The notes under the pieces are model-generated. The model ran no database searches. It was given only the letters and a program-made list of their open reading frames with translations, and was not told the DNA's origin. The translations under genes were made by a program, and so were the position numbers. Shown piece after piece: positions 1-9,732 of a stretch of DNA of 64,000 nt. The stretch is from an uncultured cyanobacterium (GTDB lineage Bacteria > Cyanobacteriota > Cyanobacteriia > PCC-6307 > Cyanobiaceae), in the NCBI GenBank assembly GCA_903858015.1, contig CAIOGZ010000018.1:186001-250000 (forward strand). The letters are read 5' to 3'. How positions within the stretch are numbered: position 1 is the stretch's first letter; each line of letters opens with the position of its first letter.

Positions 1-404
1 TGGATAGCGGCGCCGATCTGGGGCCCGTTCAGCTCGCCTGGCTGGGGGATGCGGTTTGGGAACTGCACCAGCGCCTGGGCCATTGCCGCAGCGCCAGCCG
101 CATGGCCAGCGCCCACCAGGCGGTGGTGGCGGCGGTGCGGGCGGAAGCCCAGGTGATCGCCCTGCGGCGGCTCGAACCTTGGCTGGGGGAAGCGGAGCGT
201 GAATGGGTGCGCCGGGGCCGTAACCGGGCCGGGCGGGGACCGCGCCGGGCGGATCCCGCCACCTATGGGCAGGCCACGGGATTTGAGACGATGTTGGGAT
301 GGCTCTTTCTGCGGAACCCACGGCGGCTGGCCGAGCTGCTGGACCACCTCGCGAAGACCGATCCACCCAACCCGTCGCCCCGTACCCATGAGCCAGTCCT
401 CTGA
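1..404 (+). CDS. mrnC: Mini-ribonuclease 3 (MrnC), 5'-truncated by the window edge
   Basis: The reading frame is open from base 3 and ends at a stop at 402-404, so the start lies outside the window. The peptide begins with a PVQLAWLGDAVWELHQR stretch, which matches the catalytic acidic segment (GDAV.E) of the RNase III-like fold used by Mini-III enzymes. It ends with YGQATGFETMLGWLFL, the second helical motif of the family. No double-stranded-RNA-binding domain follows, as expected for Mini-III, which trims 23S rRNA precursors. Its 3' end overlaps rlmB by 17 nt, linking rRNA processing to rRNA methylation. Confidence 0.85.
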   Translation, partial: DSGADLGPVQLAWLGDAVWELHQRLGHCRSASRMASAHQAVVAAVRAEAQVIALRRLEPWLGEAEREWVRRGRNRAGRGPRRADPATYGQATGFETMLGWLFLRNPRRLAELLDHLAKTDPPNPSPRTHEPVL

Positions 405-2433
405 TCGCCGTCCCGGCGCCCGTCCCCAGCGCCGTTTCGACGGGCCCAACGAGCGGGGCCCCCGGCGCGGAGCCGGTGGCGCCCCGCCGAACCGCCCCTT
501 CAGCCGACCCGGTGGACGTCCCCCCCGCCCCGGTGTGGCCCGTTTCGAGCCAGGGCGCGAGCGCGATGCTGACCGCTACGGTTCCGACGCTGGTGGTGGC
601 GGCCGTTCCGAGCGGAGCGGCGGTGGCGAACGCCGCTTTCCTGAAGCTCGGGAGGGTCAGCGGTTCGAGCGGCGCGGTGATCGTCCCGCCTATGGGGCCA
701 GGGGTACTGAGGGGCGCGGTGCTGAGGGGCGTGGTGGTGAAGGGCGCGGTGCTGAGGGCCGCGGTCCCCAGGCTCGCCCCAGCGACCGCCGCCCCCGCCG
801 CAGCGATGCCCGGCCGGCCTTCCAGGGTCGAGGTGGCGGGCCTGAGCGGTTTGGGGCCGAGCGCAGCACCCCCCGCTTCGGGTCCGACCGCAGCAGCGCC
901 CCCCGCTTCCGGGATGGCCAACGCCGGGCGCCCTTTGGGGCAGCGCCGCTGCGCTCAGTCCGGCCCGGCCCTGCCAGGTTGGGCCGGGGTGATGGGGGCG
1001 GCCCACTCGGTTCCGGTTTGATCGGTTCGGGCCCTGGCGGTTCCAGCCTGGCTGGTTCCGGCCTTGCCGTTTCCGGTACGGAGGCTCAAGAGCGGGGTGA
1101 GGTTGGGAATTTTGCGGGAGCCGCCCCCTCCGATCTGATCTGGGGACGCCACACCGCCCAGGCGGTGTTGGAGAGCGGCCGGCCGATTCATCGAGTCTGG
1201 TGTACACCAGAAATGCGCTTTAGCCCCCGTTTCCTGCAGTTGCTGCGGGAGGCCAAGGCGTCTGGGGTGCTGGTGGAAGAGGTCACCTGGGCCCGGTTGG
1301 GCCAGATCAGCGGCGGGGCGGTGCATCAAGGGATCGTGCTGCAGCCAGCGGCGGCCGACACCCTGGACCTGGCCAGCCTGATCGAGGGTTGCAGCACCCT
1401 TGGTGAGGCACCGTTGCTGCTGGCCGTGGATGGCCTCACCGATCCGCAGAATCTGGGGGCGATCGTGCGCAGCGCCGAAGCCCTCGGCGCCCATGGACTG
1501 GTCCTGCCCCAGCGCCGCAATGCCGGCCTCACCGGTTCGGTGGCCAAGGTGGCGGCTGGCGCCCTCGAACACCTGCCGATCGCGCGGGTGGTGAACCTGA
1601 ACCGTTCGCTCGACACCCTCAAGCAGGAGGGCTACCGGGTGATTGGCCTTGCCGGTGAGGGCAATGTGAGTCTGGAGGAGGCCGATTTGCAAGGCCCCCT
1701 GGTGATTGTGACCGGATCGGAGGGCGATGGCCTCTCGCTGCTCACCCGCCGTAATTGCGACCAGTTGGTGCGGATTCCCCTACGGGGTGCCACCCCAAGC
1801 CTGAATGCATCGGTGGCAACCGCCCTGCTGCTGTACGAAGTCGCGCGGCGCAGCTGGATGAAGGGGCTAACCGGCTCCTCACCGGCGCCGCGGATCGTGC
1901 GGCCGGCGCTGCCCAGTCCGGCGGCGCGCGGGCCGCTGGCGCTCGAGGGCGAGCCTGTCGCCGAGCTGGACCCCAGCAGTGGCGAGGATCCCTCCCCTGC
2001 GCCAGCCAAGGCCGACGCCAGCACAGCAAGCCTTGACGCCCCGCCGACGATCGAGCCCGGCTCCGTCACCGAAGCGATGGCCGTGTTTGCGCTCAACGAC
2101 AGCAGCATCGCCGTCCCTGCCCCAGCCGCAAGCACCACCAACACCGCCACCGGCCTCAGCAGCGAGGGCGACCTGGCCAGCGACCCCGATTCCGACCTGG
2201 TGGCCAGCGAGAACCCGCTCGCCACCGACCTGGCGCCCGACCCAGACGCCAAGATCAACTCCGACGCCGAGCCCGAGTCCGCCCCCGCCAGAGTGAGCCC
2301 CACCCCCGCCCCAACCAACCAGGACCCCGTAGCGGTCGACAGCAGCGAGCCCAAGGACGCCGCCATGGCAGCCGCCTGGCCTGCCTCCAGCGCCGCTTAC
2401 CCCACCCCGTTCAACTCGGACATCCGCCTTTGA
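388..2433 (+). CDS. rlmB: RlmB/TrmH-family 23S rRNA 2'-O-methyltransferase with long low-complexity tails
   Basis: 681 residues from the ATG at 388 (MSQSSDRRPG). Residues about 1-240 are Arg/Gly-rich and repetitive. A substrate-binding domain starts near IWGRHTAQAVLE, followed by the SPOUT methyltransferase core with DGLTDPQNLGAIVRSAEA, VTGSEGDGLS and the C-terminal knot LNASVATALLLYEVARR. This family methylates the ribose of a guanosine in 23S rRNA (G2251 in E. coli) using SAM. After the knot there are about 190 extra residues rich in Ala, Pro, Ser, Asp and Glu with no recognisable domain. Typical bacterial RlmB has about 250 residues, so both tails are additions. The upstream in-frame extension to 199 lies inside mrnC and is not needed. 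Confidence 0.9.
   Translation: MSQSSDRRPGARPQRRFDGPNERGPRRGAGGAPPNRPFSRPGGRPPRPGVARFEPGRERDADRYGSDAGGGGRSERSGGGERRFPEAREGQRFERRGDRPAYGARGTEGRGAEGRGGEGRGAEGRGPQARPSDRRPRRSDARPAFQGRGGGPERFGAERSTPRFGSDRSSAPRFRDGQRRAPFGAAPLRSVRPGPARLGRGDGGGPLGSGLIGSGPGGSSLAGSGLAVSGTEAQERGEVGNFAGAAPSDLIWGRHTAQAVLESGRPIHRVWCTPEMRFSPRFLQLLREAKASGVLVEEVTWARLGQISGGAVHQGIVLQPAAADTLDLASLIEGCSTLGEAPLLLAVDGLTDPQNLGAIVRSAEALGAHGLVLPQRRNAGLTGSVAKVAAGALEHLPIARVVNLNRSLDTLKQEGYRVIGLAGEGNVSLEEADLQGPLVIVTGSEGDGLSLLTRRNCDQLVRIPLRGATPSLNASVATALLLYEVARRSWMKGLTGSSPAPRIVRPALPSPAARGPLALEGEPVAELDPSSGEDPSPAPAKADASTASLDAPPTIEPGSVTEAMAVFALNDSSIAVPAPAASTTNTATGLSSEGDLASDPDSDLVASENPLATDLAPDPDAKINSDAEPESAPARVSPTPAPTNQDPVAVDSSEPKDAAMAAAWPASSAAYPTPFNSDIRL
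703..762 (+). repeat. Four 15-bp tandem repeats inside rlmB
   Basis: Four consecutive 15-bp units beginning GGT (703, 718, 733, 748) encode repeats of the form G-x-E-G-R. They lie in the Arg/Gly-rich N-terminal tail of the methyltransferase and show that the tail grew by in-frame duplication. Confidence 0.85.
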
Positions 2434-2438
2434 ACTCT

Positions 2439-2480
2439 CCAGCCCGATGCCAGCTGATTTCCAGCCCGATGCCTGCTGAT
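2439..2480. repeat. Two 20-bp direct repeats downstream of rlmB
   Basis: The 20-bp unit starting CCAGCCCGATGCC occurs at 2439-2458 and 2461-2480 with a single mismatch. It sits immediately after the rlmB stop codon, in the 115-bp gap before the DUF1816 gene. No function can be assigned. Confidence 0.8.
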
Positions 2481-2502
2481 CTGGATCCCCGGATCTCTAG
2501 CT

Positions 2503-2511
2503 TGATAGGGC
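2503..2511 (+). promoter_or_regulatory. Possible extended -10 element for the DUF1816 gene
   Basis: TGATAGGGC lies 38 bp before the DUF1816 start codon. It resembles an extended -10 (TGn followed by TAnnnn). Similar TGATAG elements precede gatA and rpsB in this window. There is no clear -35. Confidence 0.3.
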
Positions 2512-2548
2512 CGCAGTTCAGAATGGCTGCCACCCTTAACCCCAGCCG

Positions 2549-2797
2549 ATGAATCCCCTTCTCTGGCCCGTGCGTAGCGTTGCCAACGGGATGGGTCTGG
2601 CCTGGTGGGCCCGCGTTCAGACCCAAGGACCGGACGCGGTCTACTGGTTTGGCCCCTTTCTGCGGCGCACCACCTTGGAGACCGCCCTGGTGCCGTTCCT
2701 GGCCGATCTGCATGCCGAATCGCCGGCCTCGGTGGAGCACCAATTGGTGCGCACCCACCGCCGTGAACCGCTCACCGAAGCTGCCGATCTGGGCTAG
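2549..2797 (+). CDS. DUF1816-domain cyanobacterial protein
   Basis: 82 residues. The core GLAWWARVQTQGPDAVYWFGPF followed by a short helix and VEHQLVRTHR matches the DUF1816 family, small proteins found almost only in cyanobacteria. In some of them this domain is associated with phycobilisome linker-type sequences; the biochemical role is not established. It is soluble, without signal peptide or membrane helix. It lies between rlmB and gatA on the same strand, with its own possible promoter. The last residues (LTEAADLG) are poorly conserved in appearance. Confidence 0.75.
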   Translation: MNPLLWPVRSVANGMGLAWWARVQTQGPDAVYWFGPFLRRTTLETALVPFLADLHAESPASVEHQLVRTHRREPLTEAADLG

Positions 2798-2873
2798 TCA
2801 GCAGCCCGCCTCGAAGCCATCGGCATCGGTCCCGGATCCGGGCCCAGCTCCGGGGTCAAAGCTGGAGGCTGGC

Positions 2874-2882
2874 TGATAGCGT
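2874..2882 (+). promoter_or_regulatory. Possible extended -10 element for gatA
   Basis: TGATAGCGT is placed 24-32 bp before the chosen gatA start, giving a very short leader if used. It has the same TGATAG core as the elements before DUF1816 and rpsB. No -35 is obvious. Confidence 0.3.
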
Positions 2883-2905
2883 CAGCCCAGATGATGCAAG
2901 GGTGC

Positions 2906-4375
2906 ATGGGGATCGCCGAGTGGCGGGCGCAGTTGCGTCGGGGCGAGGTGTCTGCCCGGGAACTCACCGAAACCCATCTGGCCCGGATCGCGGCGGTCGA
3001 GCCCAGCGTGCATGCCTACCTGGAGGTGACCGCCGAGCGGGCCCGCGCCGATGCTGATCGGATCGACGCGGCCCGGGCAGCTGGTGAGCCCTTACCCCCG
3101 TTGGCGGGCGTTCCCCTGGCGATCAAGGACAACCTCTGCACCAAGGGAATCCGCACCACCTGCTCCAGCCGCATGCTGGAAAACTTTGTTCCCCCCTACG
3201 AATCGACCGTCACGGAGCGGTTGTGGGCGGCCGGCGCCGTCCTGCTCGGCAAGACCAACCTCGATGAGTTCGCCATGGGCAGCTCCACCGAGACCTCCGC
3301 CTTTGGCCCCAGCCGCAATCCCTGGAATCCCGAGCGGGTACCCGGCGGCAGCTCCGGCGGCAGTGCGGCCGCCGTGGCGGCCGGTGAATGCTGGGCGGCG
3401 CTCGGATCGGATACCGGCGGTTCGATCCGCCAACCGGCCAGCTTCTGCGGCGTGGTGGGCCTGAAACCCACCTATGGCCGCGTCAGTCGCTGGGGTCTGG
3501 TGGCCTTCGCCAGCTCCCTCGACCAGGTGGGCCCCTTCAGCACCAGCGTGGCCGACGCCGCAGAGATCCTCCAGGCCATCGCCGGTGCCGACAGGCGCGA
3601 TGCCACCTGCCTCAACGCCCCCGTGCCGGATTACAGCGCCGCCCTTGGCCAGCCGGTGCGGGGTCTGCGGGTGGGATTGATCCGCGAATGTTTCGATCAG
3701 CCAGGCCTTGATCCCCAGGTGAAAGCCTCCGTGCTGGCGGCTGCCGCCCGCCTGGAATCGCTGGGCTGTGAGCTGGTGGAGGTGAGCTGCCCCCGCTTCG
3801 AGGACGGCATCGCGACTTACTACGTGATCGCCCCCTCGGAAGCCTCCGCCAACCTGGCCCGCTACGACGGCGTCAAATACGGCTTTCGAGCCGAGGCGCC
3901 CGGATCCGGCGACAGCCTGGCCGCCATGACCGCCCGCAGCCGCGCCCAAGGGTTTGGCGCCGAGGTGCAGCGGCGCATCCTGATCGGCACCTACGCCCTC
4001 TCGGCCGGCTACGTCGACGCCTTCTATCGCAAGGCCCAGCAAGTGCGCACCCTGATCCGGCGCGATTTCGATGCCGCCTTTGCCGGGGTGGACGTGCTGC
4101 TCACCCCCACCTCCCCCACCACCGCCTTCCGCTTTGGCGCCCACAGCGATGACCCCCTGGCGATGTACCTGGCGGATCTGCTCACCATCCCGGCCAACCT
4201 GGCCGGCCTGCCAGCCCTCAGCCTGCCCTGCGGCTTTGACCAAGAGGGGCTGCCGATCGGCCTGCAGCTGATCGGTGACGTGCTCCAGGAGGAACGCTTG
4301 CTGCAGGTGGCCCACGCCTACGAACAAGAGGCCAAGGTGCTGGAGCAGCGGCCGCTAGCGGCCCTAGCGGCCTGA
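2906..4375 (+). CDS. gatA: Aspartyl/glutamyl-tRNA(Asn/Gln) amidotransferase subunit A
   Basis: 489 residues from the ATG at 2906 ([19 protein letters not shown]). This start has a purine-rich stretch just before it and matches the usual family N-terminus; the ATGs at 2891/2894 add five or four residues. The amidase signature is complete: [13 protein letters not shown] carries the catalytic Lys, [16 protein letters not shown] the Ser-rich loop, and [28 protein letters not shown] the cis-Ser and nucleophile Ser. GatA hydrolyses glutamine and passes ammonia to GatB to convert Glu-tRNA(Gln) or Asp-tRNA(Asn) to the correct amidated form. gatB and gatC are not in the window, which is common in cyanobacteria. 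Confidence 0.97.
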   Translation: MGIAEWRAQLRRGEVSARELTETHLARIAAVEPSVHAYLEVTAERARADADRIDAARAAGEPLPPLAGVPLAIKDNLCTKGIRTTCSSRMLENFVPPYESTVTERLWAAGAVLLGKTNLDEFAMGSSTETSAFGPSRNPWNPERVPGGSSGGSAAAVAAGECWAALGSDTGGSIRQPASFCGVVGLKPTYGRVSRWGLVAFASSLDQVGPFSTSVADAAEILQAIAGADRRDATCLNAPVPDYSAALGQPVRGLRVGLIRECFDQPGLDPQVKASVLAAAARLESLGCELVEVSCPRFEDGIATYYVIAPSEASANLARYDGVKYGFRAEAPGSGDSLAAMTARSRAQGFGAEVQRRILIGTYALSAGYVDAFYRKAQQVRTLIRRDFDAAFAGVDVLLTPTSPTTAFRFGAHSDDPLAMYLADLLTIPANLAGLPALSLPCGFDQEGLPIGLQLIGDVLQEERLLQVAHAYEQEAKVLEQRPLAALAA

Positions 4376-4401
4376 TCCAGCCGGGGCGGCAAGTTTCGTT
4401 G

Positions 4402-4423
4402 CAGGCACCAGATCTGGTGCCTG
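4402..4423. terminator. 22-bp perfect palindrome between gatA and dnaE
   Basis: Bases 4402-4423 (CAGGCACCAGATCTGGTGCC plus TG) read the same on both strands. As RNA they can form a hairpin of up to 9-10 bp just after gatA. There is no T-tract behind it, so a classical intrinsic terminator is uncertain; it could be a transcript-end stabiliser or a protein-binding palindrome. Confidence 0.45.
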
Positions 4424-4502
4424 TCTCCGGTGTCGCTGCCGGCAAGGCACTGGGGATTGCGTCTTCCCCTTGTAGCCTGGCGCAAAAGCTCAGCCGCTCG
4501 CC

Positions 4503-7500
4503 TTGACCTTCGTTCCGCTTCACAACCACAGCGACTACAGCCTGCTGGATGGCGCCAGCCAGCTACCGCAGATGGTGGAGCGGGCGGTGCAGCTGGGGAT
4601 GCCCGCCCTGGCCCTCACCGACCACGGCGTGATGTATGGCGCGATTGAGCTGCTGAAGTTGTGCACGAAGGCCGGCATTAAGCCGATCATCGGCAACGAG
4701 ATGTATGTGATCAACGGCTCACTCGAAGATCCCCAGCCCAAGAAAGAGCGGCGTTACCACCTCGTGGTGCTGGCCAAAAATGCCGTGGGCTATCGCAACC
4801 TGGTCAAGCTCACCAGCATCAGTCACCTGCGCGGCATGCGCGGCCGCGGCATTTTTGCCCGGGCCTGCATCGACAAGCAAGTGCTGCAGCAGTACAGCGA
4901 GGGTTTGATCGTGGCCACCGCCTGCTTAGGCGGCGAAATCCCCCAGGCAATCCTCAAGGGTCGCCCTGATGTGGCCCGTACGGTAGCGAGCTGGTACCAG
5001 GATCTATTCGGGGAGGATTTCTATCTGGAGATCCAAGACCATGGCGGCAGCGAAGACCGGATCGTGAATGTGGAGATCGCCAAAATTGGCGCCGAACTCG
5101 GCATCCCCCTGATCGCCACCAACGACGCCCATTACCTCACCAGTGGCGATGTGGAGGCCCACGATGCGCTGCTGTGTGTCCTCACCGGCAAGTTGATCAG
5201 CGATGAAAAACGGCTGCGCTATACCGGCACCGAATACATCCGCAGCGAGGCTGAAATGCTCGGCCTGTTTGCCGACCACCTAGAACCTCAGCTGGTGGCC
5301 GAAGCGGTGGCCAACACGGCCAGGGTGGCCGAGAAGGTGGAGGATTACGACATTCTGGGCCGCTACCAGATGCCGTGTTTCCCGATTCCTGAGGGGCACA
5401 CGGCAGTGAGCTATCTCGACGAAGTGGCCCGCGATGGGCTCCGGCAGCGGCTTGGCCTGGCAGCGACCGATCCATTTGATCCAGTTTATGGCGAGCGGCT
5501 CGACTTCGAACTGCAGGTGATGGAGCAAATGGGTTTCCCCGCCTATTTCCTGGTGGTTTGGGATTACATCCGCTTCGCCCGTGAGCATGGCATTCCGGTT
5601 GGCCCCGGGCGAGGCTCGGCGGCGGGCTCGCTGGTGGCCTGGGCCCTGGGCATCACCGCCATCGATCCGGTGAAGCACGGCCTGCTGTTTGAGCGGTTCC
5701 TGAATCCAGAACGCAAATCCATGCCAGATATCGACACCGACTTCTGCATCGAACGGCGGGGCGAAGTCATCGACTACGTGACCAAACAATACGGCGAAGA
5801 CAAGGTAGCCCAGATCATCACCTTCAACCGCATGACGTCCAAAGCGGTGCTCAAGGATGTGGCGCGGGTTCTTGATATCCCCTATGGCGAAGCGGATCGC
5901 CTGGCGAAGTTAATCCCGGTAGTTCGGGGCAAACCGGCGAAACTCAAAGAGATGATCTCTGCCGAATCACCCGCTGCTGAGTTTCGCGAAAAATACGAGA
6001 ACGACACCAAGGTAAAGCATTGGGTTGATCTGGCGATGCGAATCGAGGGCACCAACAAAACCTTTGGCGTGCATGCGGCAGGCGTGGTGATTGCCGCCGA
6101 ACCCCTCGATGAATTAGTGCCTTTACAGCGCAACAACGATGGCCAGGTGATCACCCAATACTTCATGGAAGACGTGGAATCCATGGGCCTACTCAAGATG
6201 GACTTCCTTGGCCTGAAAAATCTCACCATGATCCAAAAAACGCTGGATCTGGTGGAGCAAAGCAGTGGTGAGCGCCTTGATCCCGATGCCCTGCCCGCCG
6301 AAGACGAGAGCACCTTTGCCCTGCTAGCCCGCGGTGATCTCGAGGGCATCTTCCAGCTCGAATCCAGTGGCATGCGCCAGATTGTGCGGGATCTCAAACC
6401 CTCCTCACTGGAGGATATTTCATCGATTCTCGCCCTCTATCGGCCCGGCCCCCTGGATGCGGGCCTGATCCCTAAATTCATCAACCGCAAGCACGGCCGC
6501 GAACGGATCGATGTGGTCCACGCCAAGCTCGAACCGATCCTGCAGGAAACCTACGGGATCATGGTTTACCAAGAGCAGATCATGAAAATTGCCCAGGATC
6601 TAGCTGGCTATTCCCTAGGTGAAGCCGACCTATTGCGACGGGCGATGGGCAAGAAGAAAAAAAGCGAAATGGAGAAGCATCAAAGTTTATTTGTGCAAGG
6701 TGCCAGCGCTCGCGGGGTGGATGCCAACGTTGCCGAAGGGCTGTTCGAACAAATGGTGCTATTCGCCGAATATTGCTTCAACAAAAGCCATTCCACCGCC
6801 TACGGCGCCGTGACCTACCAAACGGCCTATCTCAAAGCCCACTACCCGGTGGCCTACATGGCAGCGCTATTGACGGTGAATGCTGGCAGCAGTGACAAGG
6901 TGCAGCGCTACATCGCCAACTGCAATGCCATGGGCATCGAAGTGATGCCACCCGATCTGAATGCCTCGGGCATCGACTTCACGCCGAAAGGCAAGCGGAT
7001 TCTGTTCGGACTTTCGGCAATCCGTAACCTCGGCGAGGGGGCGATCCGCCAGCTGATCGAAGTGCGCGATAGTGCCGGCCGCTTCGAGTCGCTGGCCGAT
7101 CTGTGTGATCGCCTCAGCGGCCACCAGCTCAACCGCCGTGCCATCGAATCCCTGATCCACTGCGGTGCCCTCGACGGGCTCGAGCCCAGGGCCAACCGGG
7201 CCCAATTGATGGCCGATCTTGATCTGGTGCTCGATTGGGCCTCGTCCCGGGCCAAGGATCGGGCCAGCGGCCAGGGCAATCTGTTCGATCTCTTCGCCGC
7301 CGCGCCGCCTCCCCCCGCCAACGGGGCGGTTGGGGGCGAATCCAGCCGCGTCATCAGCGGCGACCTCTCCACAGCCCCCAAGGCTGGCCCCGTTTCGGAT
7401 TATCCCTCCAATGAGAAGCTGCGGCTTGAAAAGGAGTTGCTGGGCTTCTACATCTCCGACCATCCTCTGCGCCAGCTGAGCGACAAGGTGAAGCTGCTCG

Positions 7501-8081
7501 CTCCGATCGGCCTCGGCAGCCTCGAGGAGCAGGCTGACAAGGCCAAGGTGAGTGTGCTGGTGATGGTGGCCGAGCTGCGCCAGGTCAACACCCGCAAGGG
7601 AGATCGCATGGCGGTGCTGCAGCTAGAAGACCTGACCGGCAGCTGCGAAGCGGTGGTCTTCCCGAAGAGCTACGCCCGCCTAGCCGACCACCTGATGGTG
7701 GATGCGCGGCTGCTGGTTTGGGCGTCGGTGGACCGACGGGACGAGCGGGTGCAACTGATCCTGGACGACTGTCGCAGCATCGACGATCTGAGGTTGCTGC
7801 TCGTGGATCTGCCAGGGGACCAGGCCGGTGATATCGGTATCCAGCATCGCCTGAGGGAATGCCTGCAACGGCATCGGCTGGCTCAAGATGAGGCGGGGGT
7901 CAGGGTGCCAGTGGTGGCCAGGCTGCAGGAGGCGGACCGCAGCCGCTATGTGCGACTTGGCCCCCAGTTTTGTGTGGCCGATGCCGATTCGGCCCTGCAG
8001 ACCCTCACGGCGGCAGCCTTCAAAACCACGCTGCTCTCGCCGCTCGAGCAGCCAGGCCCCAAGCCAAGCACCCCAGCCTGA
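4503..8081 (+). CDS. dnaE: DNA polymerase III subunit alpha, uninterrupted
   Basis: 1192 residues from a TTG codon at 4503 ([18 protein letters not shown] with the first codon read as Met). The PHP domain is at the N-terminus ([20 protein letters not shown]). The polymerase core contains [19 protein letters not shown] and [13 protein letters not shown], where the catalytic aspartates sit. Helix-hairpin-helix and OB ([14 protein letters not shown]) domains follow, and the C-terminus carries a family-specific tail. This is the replicative polymerase catalytic subunit. In many cyanobacteria dnaE is split by a trans-splicing intein at EYC-FNKSHS; here that site (around 6768-6792) is continuous. 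It is probably transcribed on its own; the gene after it is convergent. Confidence 0.97.
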   Translation: MTFVPLHNHSDYSLLDGASQLPQMVERAVQLGMPALALTDHGVMYGAIELLKLCTKAGIKPIIGNEMYVINGSLEDPQPKKERRYHLVVLAKNAVGYRNLVKLTSISHLRGMRGRGIFARACIDKQVLQQYSEGLIVATACLGGEIPQAILKGRPDVARTVASWYQDLFGEDFYLEIQDHGGSEDRIVNVEIAKIGAELGIPLIATNDAHYLTSGDVEAHDALLCVLTGKLISDEKRLRYTGTEYIRSEAEMLGLFADHLEPQLVAEAVANTARVAEKVEDYDILGRYQMPCFPIPEGHTAVSYLDEVARDGLRQRLGLAATDPFDPVYGERLDFELQVMEQMGFPAYFLVVWDYIRFAREHGIPVGPGRGSAAGSLVAWALGITAIDPVKHGLLFERFLNPERKSMPDIDTDFCIERRGEVIDYVTKQYGEDKVAQIITFNRMTSKAVLKDVARVLDIPYGEADRLAKLIPVVRGKPAKLKEMISAESPAAEFREKYENDTKVKHWVDLAMRIEGTNKTFGVHAAGVVIAAEPLDELVPLQRNNDGQVITQYFMEDVESMGLLKMDFLGLKNLTMIQKTLDLVEQSSGERLDPDALPAEDESTFALLARGDLEGIFQLESSGMRQIVRDLKPSSLEDISSILALYRPGPLDAGLIPKFINRKHGRERIDVVHAKLEPILQETYGIMVYQEQIMKIAQDLAGYSLGEADLLRRAMGKKKKSEMEKHQSLFVQGASARGVDANVAEGLFEQMVLFAEYCFNKSHSTAYGAVTYQTAYLKAHYPVAYMAALLTVNAGSSDKVQRYIANCNAMGIEVMPPDLNASGIDFTPKGKRILFGLSAIRNLGEGAIRQLIEVRDSAGRFESLADLCDRLSGHQLNRRAIESLIHCGALDGLEPRANRAQLMADLDLVLDWASSRAKDRASGQGNLFDLFAAAPPPPANGAVGGESSRVISGDLSTAPKAGPVSDYPSNEKLRLEKELLGFYISDHPLRQLSDKVKLLAPIGLGSLEEQADKAKVSVLVMVAELRQVNTRKGDRMAVLQLEDLTGSCEAVVFPKSYARLADHLMVDARLLVWASVDRRDERVQLILDDCRSIDDLRLLLVDLPGDQAGDIGIQHRLRECLQRHRLAQDEAGVRVPVVARLQEADRSRYVRLGPQFCVADADSALQTLTAAAFKTTLLSPLEQPGPKPSTPA

Positions 8082-8107
8082 GCAGGGCCCCTGATAGGAC
8101 CCCTGAA

Positions 8108-8130
8108 CCTGGCACCTGAACAATGCCAGG
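8108..8130. terminator. Hairpin between the convergent dnaE and PAM68 genes
   Basis: CCTGGCA (8108-8114) pairs perfectly with TGCCAGG (8124-8130) across a 9-nt loop. It lies between two convergent genes, a usual place for a shared transcript end. No U-run follows on either strand, so the terminator call is tentative. Confidence 0.4.
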
Positions 8131-8164
8131 CTGAGCTACAACCGGGCCCCTGGGGATCGGGCCC

Positions 8165-8635
8165 CTAGGGGCCGGTTCCCTGGCGCAGCGCCCGCAGGGA
8201 AGCCTTAAGCCGGCCGATGTTCAGGCCAATCTGCTCGGTGCCCAACAAACTGCCGGGGCCCTCTTCCCAGCTGGCAGAAAGCACGCCATAGCTCAAGCCC
8301 AGCACCCCAAGCAGGAAGCAGCTGCCAGAGGCCAGCAGGGTTGCCGAGGGGGGGATGTCAAGGATGTGGCGGCTAACCAGCAAATAACTGGCCACAAACA
8401 CCGTCATCCCCAGCAGGCTGGGAAGCCCGGTGGCCAGGGCGATGCGGCGGGCCATCCGATTGGCCACCGCCGCCGGGATCGCAAGGCTTGCGGCTGCTTG
8501 GTTACGATTGCGTTTAGCTGCGGCTCCAGCTGGTTTGGGCGGCCCAGAGGCAGCTCCCCCGCTGGCCGCCGCAGGCTGTTGTTTTGGTTCGGAGCCCTTG
8601 GGGCCGAACCGTGGCGGTTGCCGCTTGGCGCCCAT
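8165..8635 (-). CDS. PAM68-like (DUF3464) membrane protein
   Basis: 156 residues. A basic, Ala/Pro/Gln-rich N-terminal half (about 1-60) is followed by two membrane segments (IALATGLPSLLGMTVFVASYLLV and ATLLASGSCFLLGVLGLSYG) and the conserved tail SASWEEGPGSLLGTEQIGLNIGRLK. This is the signature of PAM68 proteins, which in plants and cyanobacteria assist early photosystem II assembly in the thylakoid. It lies 6 bp downstream of rpsO and is probably cotranscribed with it, an arrangement also known from other picocyanobacteria. Confidence 0.85.
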   Translation of the reverse strand: MGAKRQPPRFGPKGSEPKQQPAAASGGAASGPPKPAGAAAKRNRNQAAASLAIPAAVANRMARRIALATGLPSLLGMTVFVASYLLVSRHILDIPPSATLLASGSCFLLGVLGLSYGVLSASWEEGPGSLLGTEQIGLNIGRLKASLRALRQGTGP

Positions 8636-8641
8636 CGCTGC

Positions 8642-8911
8642 TCAGCCGCGGATGCCGAGCTTCTCGATCAGGGCCGCATAACGCTGCTCGCTCTGGGCGC
8701 GGAGATAGCCCAGCAGCCGCTTGCGGCGCCCAATCATCTTGAGCAGCCCCTGGCGCGAGGAGAAATCGTGGATGTTCTTCTGCAGGTGCCCACTGAGCTG
8801 CTGAATCCGCTCGCTCAGCATCGCCACCTGCACCTCAACCGAGCCGGTGTCGGTGCCGTGGGTCTGGTGGCCGTTGATCAGTTCCTGCTTCTTGGTGGTG
8901 GTAAGCGGCAT
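8642..8911 (-). CDS. rpsO: 30S ribosomal protein S15
   Basis: 89 residues from ATG at 8911. It has the conserved S15 layout: [22 protein letters not shown], then [27 protein letters not shown], ending EKLGIRG. S15 binds the central domain of 16S rRNA and starts assembly of the 30S platform. The gene precedes PAM68 in what looks like a two-gene unit on the minus strand. Its upstream region contains TAGGGT and TAGACC hexamers that could serve as -10 elements. Confidence 0.97.
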   Translation of the reverse strand: MPLTTTKKQELINGHQTHGTDTGSVEVQVAMLSERIQQLSGHLQKNIHDFSSRQGLLKMIGRRKRLLGYLRAQSEQRYAALIEKLGIRG

Positions 8912-8988
8912 GGGCGGGTACGTGCCCCGAACGTTGCAAACAGGCACCCTACCGCGCGGTCTATCCCAACCAGGGCTGGAGACGATTT

Positions 8989-9023
8989 CAGCCTGCCTGC
9001 CCCAGCCCAGCCTGCCTGCCCCA
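8989..9023. repeat. 16-bp direct repeat between ruvA and rpsO
   Basis: CAGCCTGCCTGCCCCA occurs perfectly at 8989-9004 and 9008-9023 with a 19-bp period. It lies in the gap between the ruvA stop and the rpsO start (both minus strand), so it would fall in the upstream region of rpsO. Confidence 0.8.
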
Positions 9024-9056
9024 AGATGGATGGTTGTGGCGGCTGGACTGATCCAC

Positions 9057-9710
9057 TCAGGCTGCGGAACGGGACAGCCAGCGCAGACACTCGCGGATCC
9101 AATCATCGGCTGGAGCCTTGGCGGCAAGGCCCTGGGCCGCCACAGCCCGCAGGGCGCGGTGGATCTCCAGGGATTCATAGCCCAGGGCACTGAGGGTTAT
9201 CCCCACCTCCTCCCGTTCCTCGCCGTCGGGCAGCACTGCCGTGAGGTCGTCGTCAGCCTCGACTGCCAGAGCCCCGGCCAGCAGCTGGCCATAGCGCTCC
9301 TTGAAGCGCTGGCGCAGTTCCACGGCCAGGCGCTCGGCGGTGCGCTTGCCCACCCCCGGCGCCTGGCAGAGGCTGCGGAGATCGGCCTGAACCACCGCGC
9401 TCACCAGCTGCTGCGGTTCGAGGGCGCCGAGCAGACCAAGGGCCGCCTGGGGGCCGACGCCGCTCACGTTCAGCAGTTCACGGAACAGGTCCCGCTCCAG
9501 CCGGTCTGGAAAGCCAAACAGGGTCCAGCCGTCCTCGCGGATGCTGGGATGCACATGGAGGGCCAGCTCCGCCCCGGCAGGCTGGAGGCGCTGCCAGTGC
9601 CGGCCACTTAGCTGGAGCTCGTAGCCGACCCCCTGGCACACCACCAGCACCCCACAGCGGCCAGCCTGGTGCCAGGTTTCGGCCAATCGCCCCTGCAGCC
9701 AGCCGATCAT
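9057..9710 (-). CDS. ruvA: Holliday junction branch migration protein RuvA
   Basis: 217 residues from the ATG at 9710 ([11 protein letters not shown]); an ATG two codons upstream (9716) is also possible. The N-terminal OB fold contains [14 protein letters not shown]. The two helix-hairpin-helix motifs are [16 protein letters not shown] and [19 protein letters not shown], and a C-terminal domain III ([20 protein letters not shown]) contacts RuvB. RuvA binds four-way junctions and guides RuvB. Its start codon is only 22 bp from the divergent start of the lipoprotein gene. Confidence 0.96.
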   Translation of the reverse strand: MIGWLQGRLAETWHQAGRCGVLVVCQGVGYELQLSGRHWQRLQPAGAELALHVHPSIREDGWTLFGFPDRLERDLFRELLNVSGVGPQAALGLLGALEPQQLVSAVVQADLRSLCQAPGVGKRTAERLAVELRQRFKERYGQLLAGALAVEADDDLTAVLPDGEEREEVGITLSALGYESLEIHRALRAVAAQGLAAKAPADDWIRECLRWLSRSAA

Positions 9711-9732
9711 GGACATTCGAGCGAACGCCCCC

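Noticed and set aside
3092-4327. A 411-residue open frame antisense to gatA
   Set aside because: It is the mirror of a high-GC gene; composition is Gly/His/Ala-biased with no domain, while gatA on the other strand is certain.
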